NCBI GenBank assembly: GCA_009838595.1
Contig: VXRI01000104.1
Location: forward strand, 1 to 6,414
DNA from: Chloroflexota bacterium
GTDB taxonomy: Bacteria; Chloroflexota; Dehalococcoidia; Lucifugimonadales; JADFKI01
Direction: 5' to 3'
DNA length: 6,414 bases
In this document: piece after piece, positions 6,245-6,414 of the stretch
Numbering within the stretch: position 1 is the stretch's first letter
Layout: each line of letters starts with the position of its first letter
Position numbers and translations under genes: made by a program
The notes under the pieces: generated by a model
Seen by the model: only the letters and a program-made list of their open reading frames with translations
What the model was told of the DNA's origin: nothing
Database searches by the model: none

Positions 6245-6350
6245 CGGCGCGGCAAGTCTGCTATCATAAGATCATGCGATAATGAATGCTATGGTGGTAG
6301 TTTGTTATGGGATTATCTCGATGGTAAAAGGGCTTATGCCTCCATCCTAG

Positions 6351-6370
6351 CCTTCCCCGTAGGGAGAAGG
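6351..6370. repeat. REP-like intergenic palindrome
   Basis: CCTTCCCC (6351-6358) and GGGAGAAGG (6362-6370) form a stem of about 8 bp with one C-A mismatch and a four-base loop. It is preceded by CCATCCTAG (6342-6350). The combination resembles a degenerate copy of the CCTTCCCC/GGGGAAGG dispersed palindromes common between genes in many environmental bacteria. It lies about 100 nt after the nitroreductase stop and might also limit 3' exonuclease decay, but no poly-U tract follows. The rest of 6245-6414 shows no gene, RNA or clear terminator. Confidence 0.45.
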
Positions 6371-6414
6371 GACTTCGGAAAGCGCAACATTCTATTTCTA
6401 GCGCGAGATTGGTA

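Noticed and set aside
6253..6290. Possible hairpin or terminator just after the nitroreductase gene
   Set aside because: Short imperfect palindromes (TATC...GATA) do not extend into a stable stem, and there is no T-run.
1..6414. CRISPR arrays, tRNA or rRNA genes, insertion sequences
   Set aside because: No regularly spaced repeats, cloverleaf-forming segments, transposase-like frames or terminal inverted repeats were found on either strand.

Overview
The window is a moderately GC-rich bacterial segment holding two divergent gene clusters. The sequence alone does not name the organism. A lone thiolase-fold protein paired with a DUF35 zinc-ribbon/OB protein and a small nitroreductase, plus a degenerate CCTTCCCC-type intergenic palindrome, recalls environmental Chloroflexota such as the Dehalococcoidia/SAR202 group. 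That placement is a recollection-based inference, not a proven assignment.

Left half, minus strand (about 3590 down to 16): four genes that look like one transcription unit. In order of transcription they are an unrecognised 230-residue protein, an unrecognised 265-residue protein (1-nt gap), an unrecognised 148-residue protein with a GTG start (1-nt overlap), and, 17 nt further on, a complete 539-residue beta-class DNA methyltransferase. The methyltransferase ends in an Mrr-like PD-(D/E)XK nuclease-type domain. The three unknown genes are AT-rich (roughly 30-58% GC in sampled 60-base lines, lowest in the first gene). The methyltransferase is 58-75% GC in its conserved parts but falls to about 49% over its target-recognition region. 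This is the accessory, probably horizontally acquired part, and the best candidate for an uncharacterised restriction or defence-type cassette. The defence role is inferred from context only.

The divergent intergenic region (3591-3825) carries both sets of start signals. It has a near-exact tandem duplication of the thiolase Shine-Dalgarno segment, a TATAAT hexamer and a small inverted repeat, but no convincing complete promoter.

Right half, plus strand (3826-6244): a 406-residue thiolase-superfamily protein, a 169-residue DUF35 zinc-ribbon/OB-fold protein and a 176-residue nitroreductase. Each has a strong GGAGG-type ribosome binding site. Thiolase-fold proteins and DUF35 proteins are known to form complexes that act on acyl-CoA substrates (thiolases, HMG-CoA synthase complexes, steroid side-chain aldolases such as Ltp2/ChsH2). 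The thiolase here lacks the usual GHP active-site motif and fits a non-classical, possibly aldolase-type member. A perfect 12-bp inverted repeat lies between the first two genes. The last 170 nt have no gene; they contain a REP-like palindrome.
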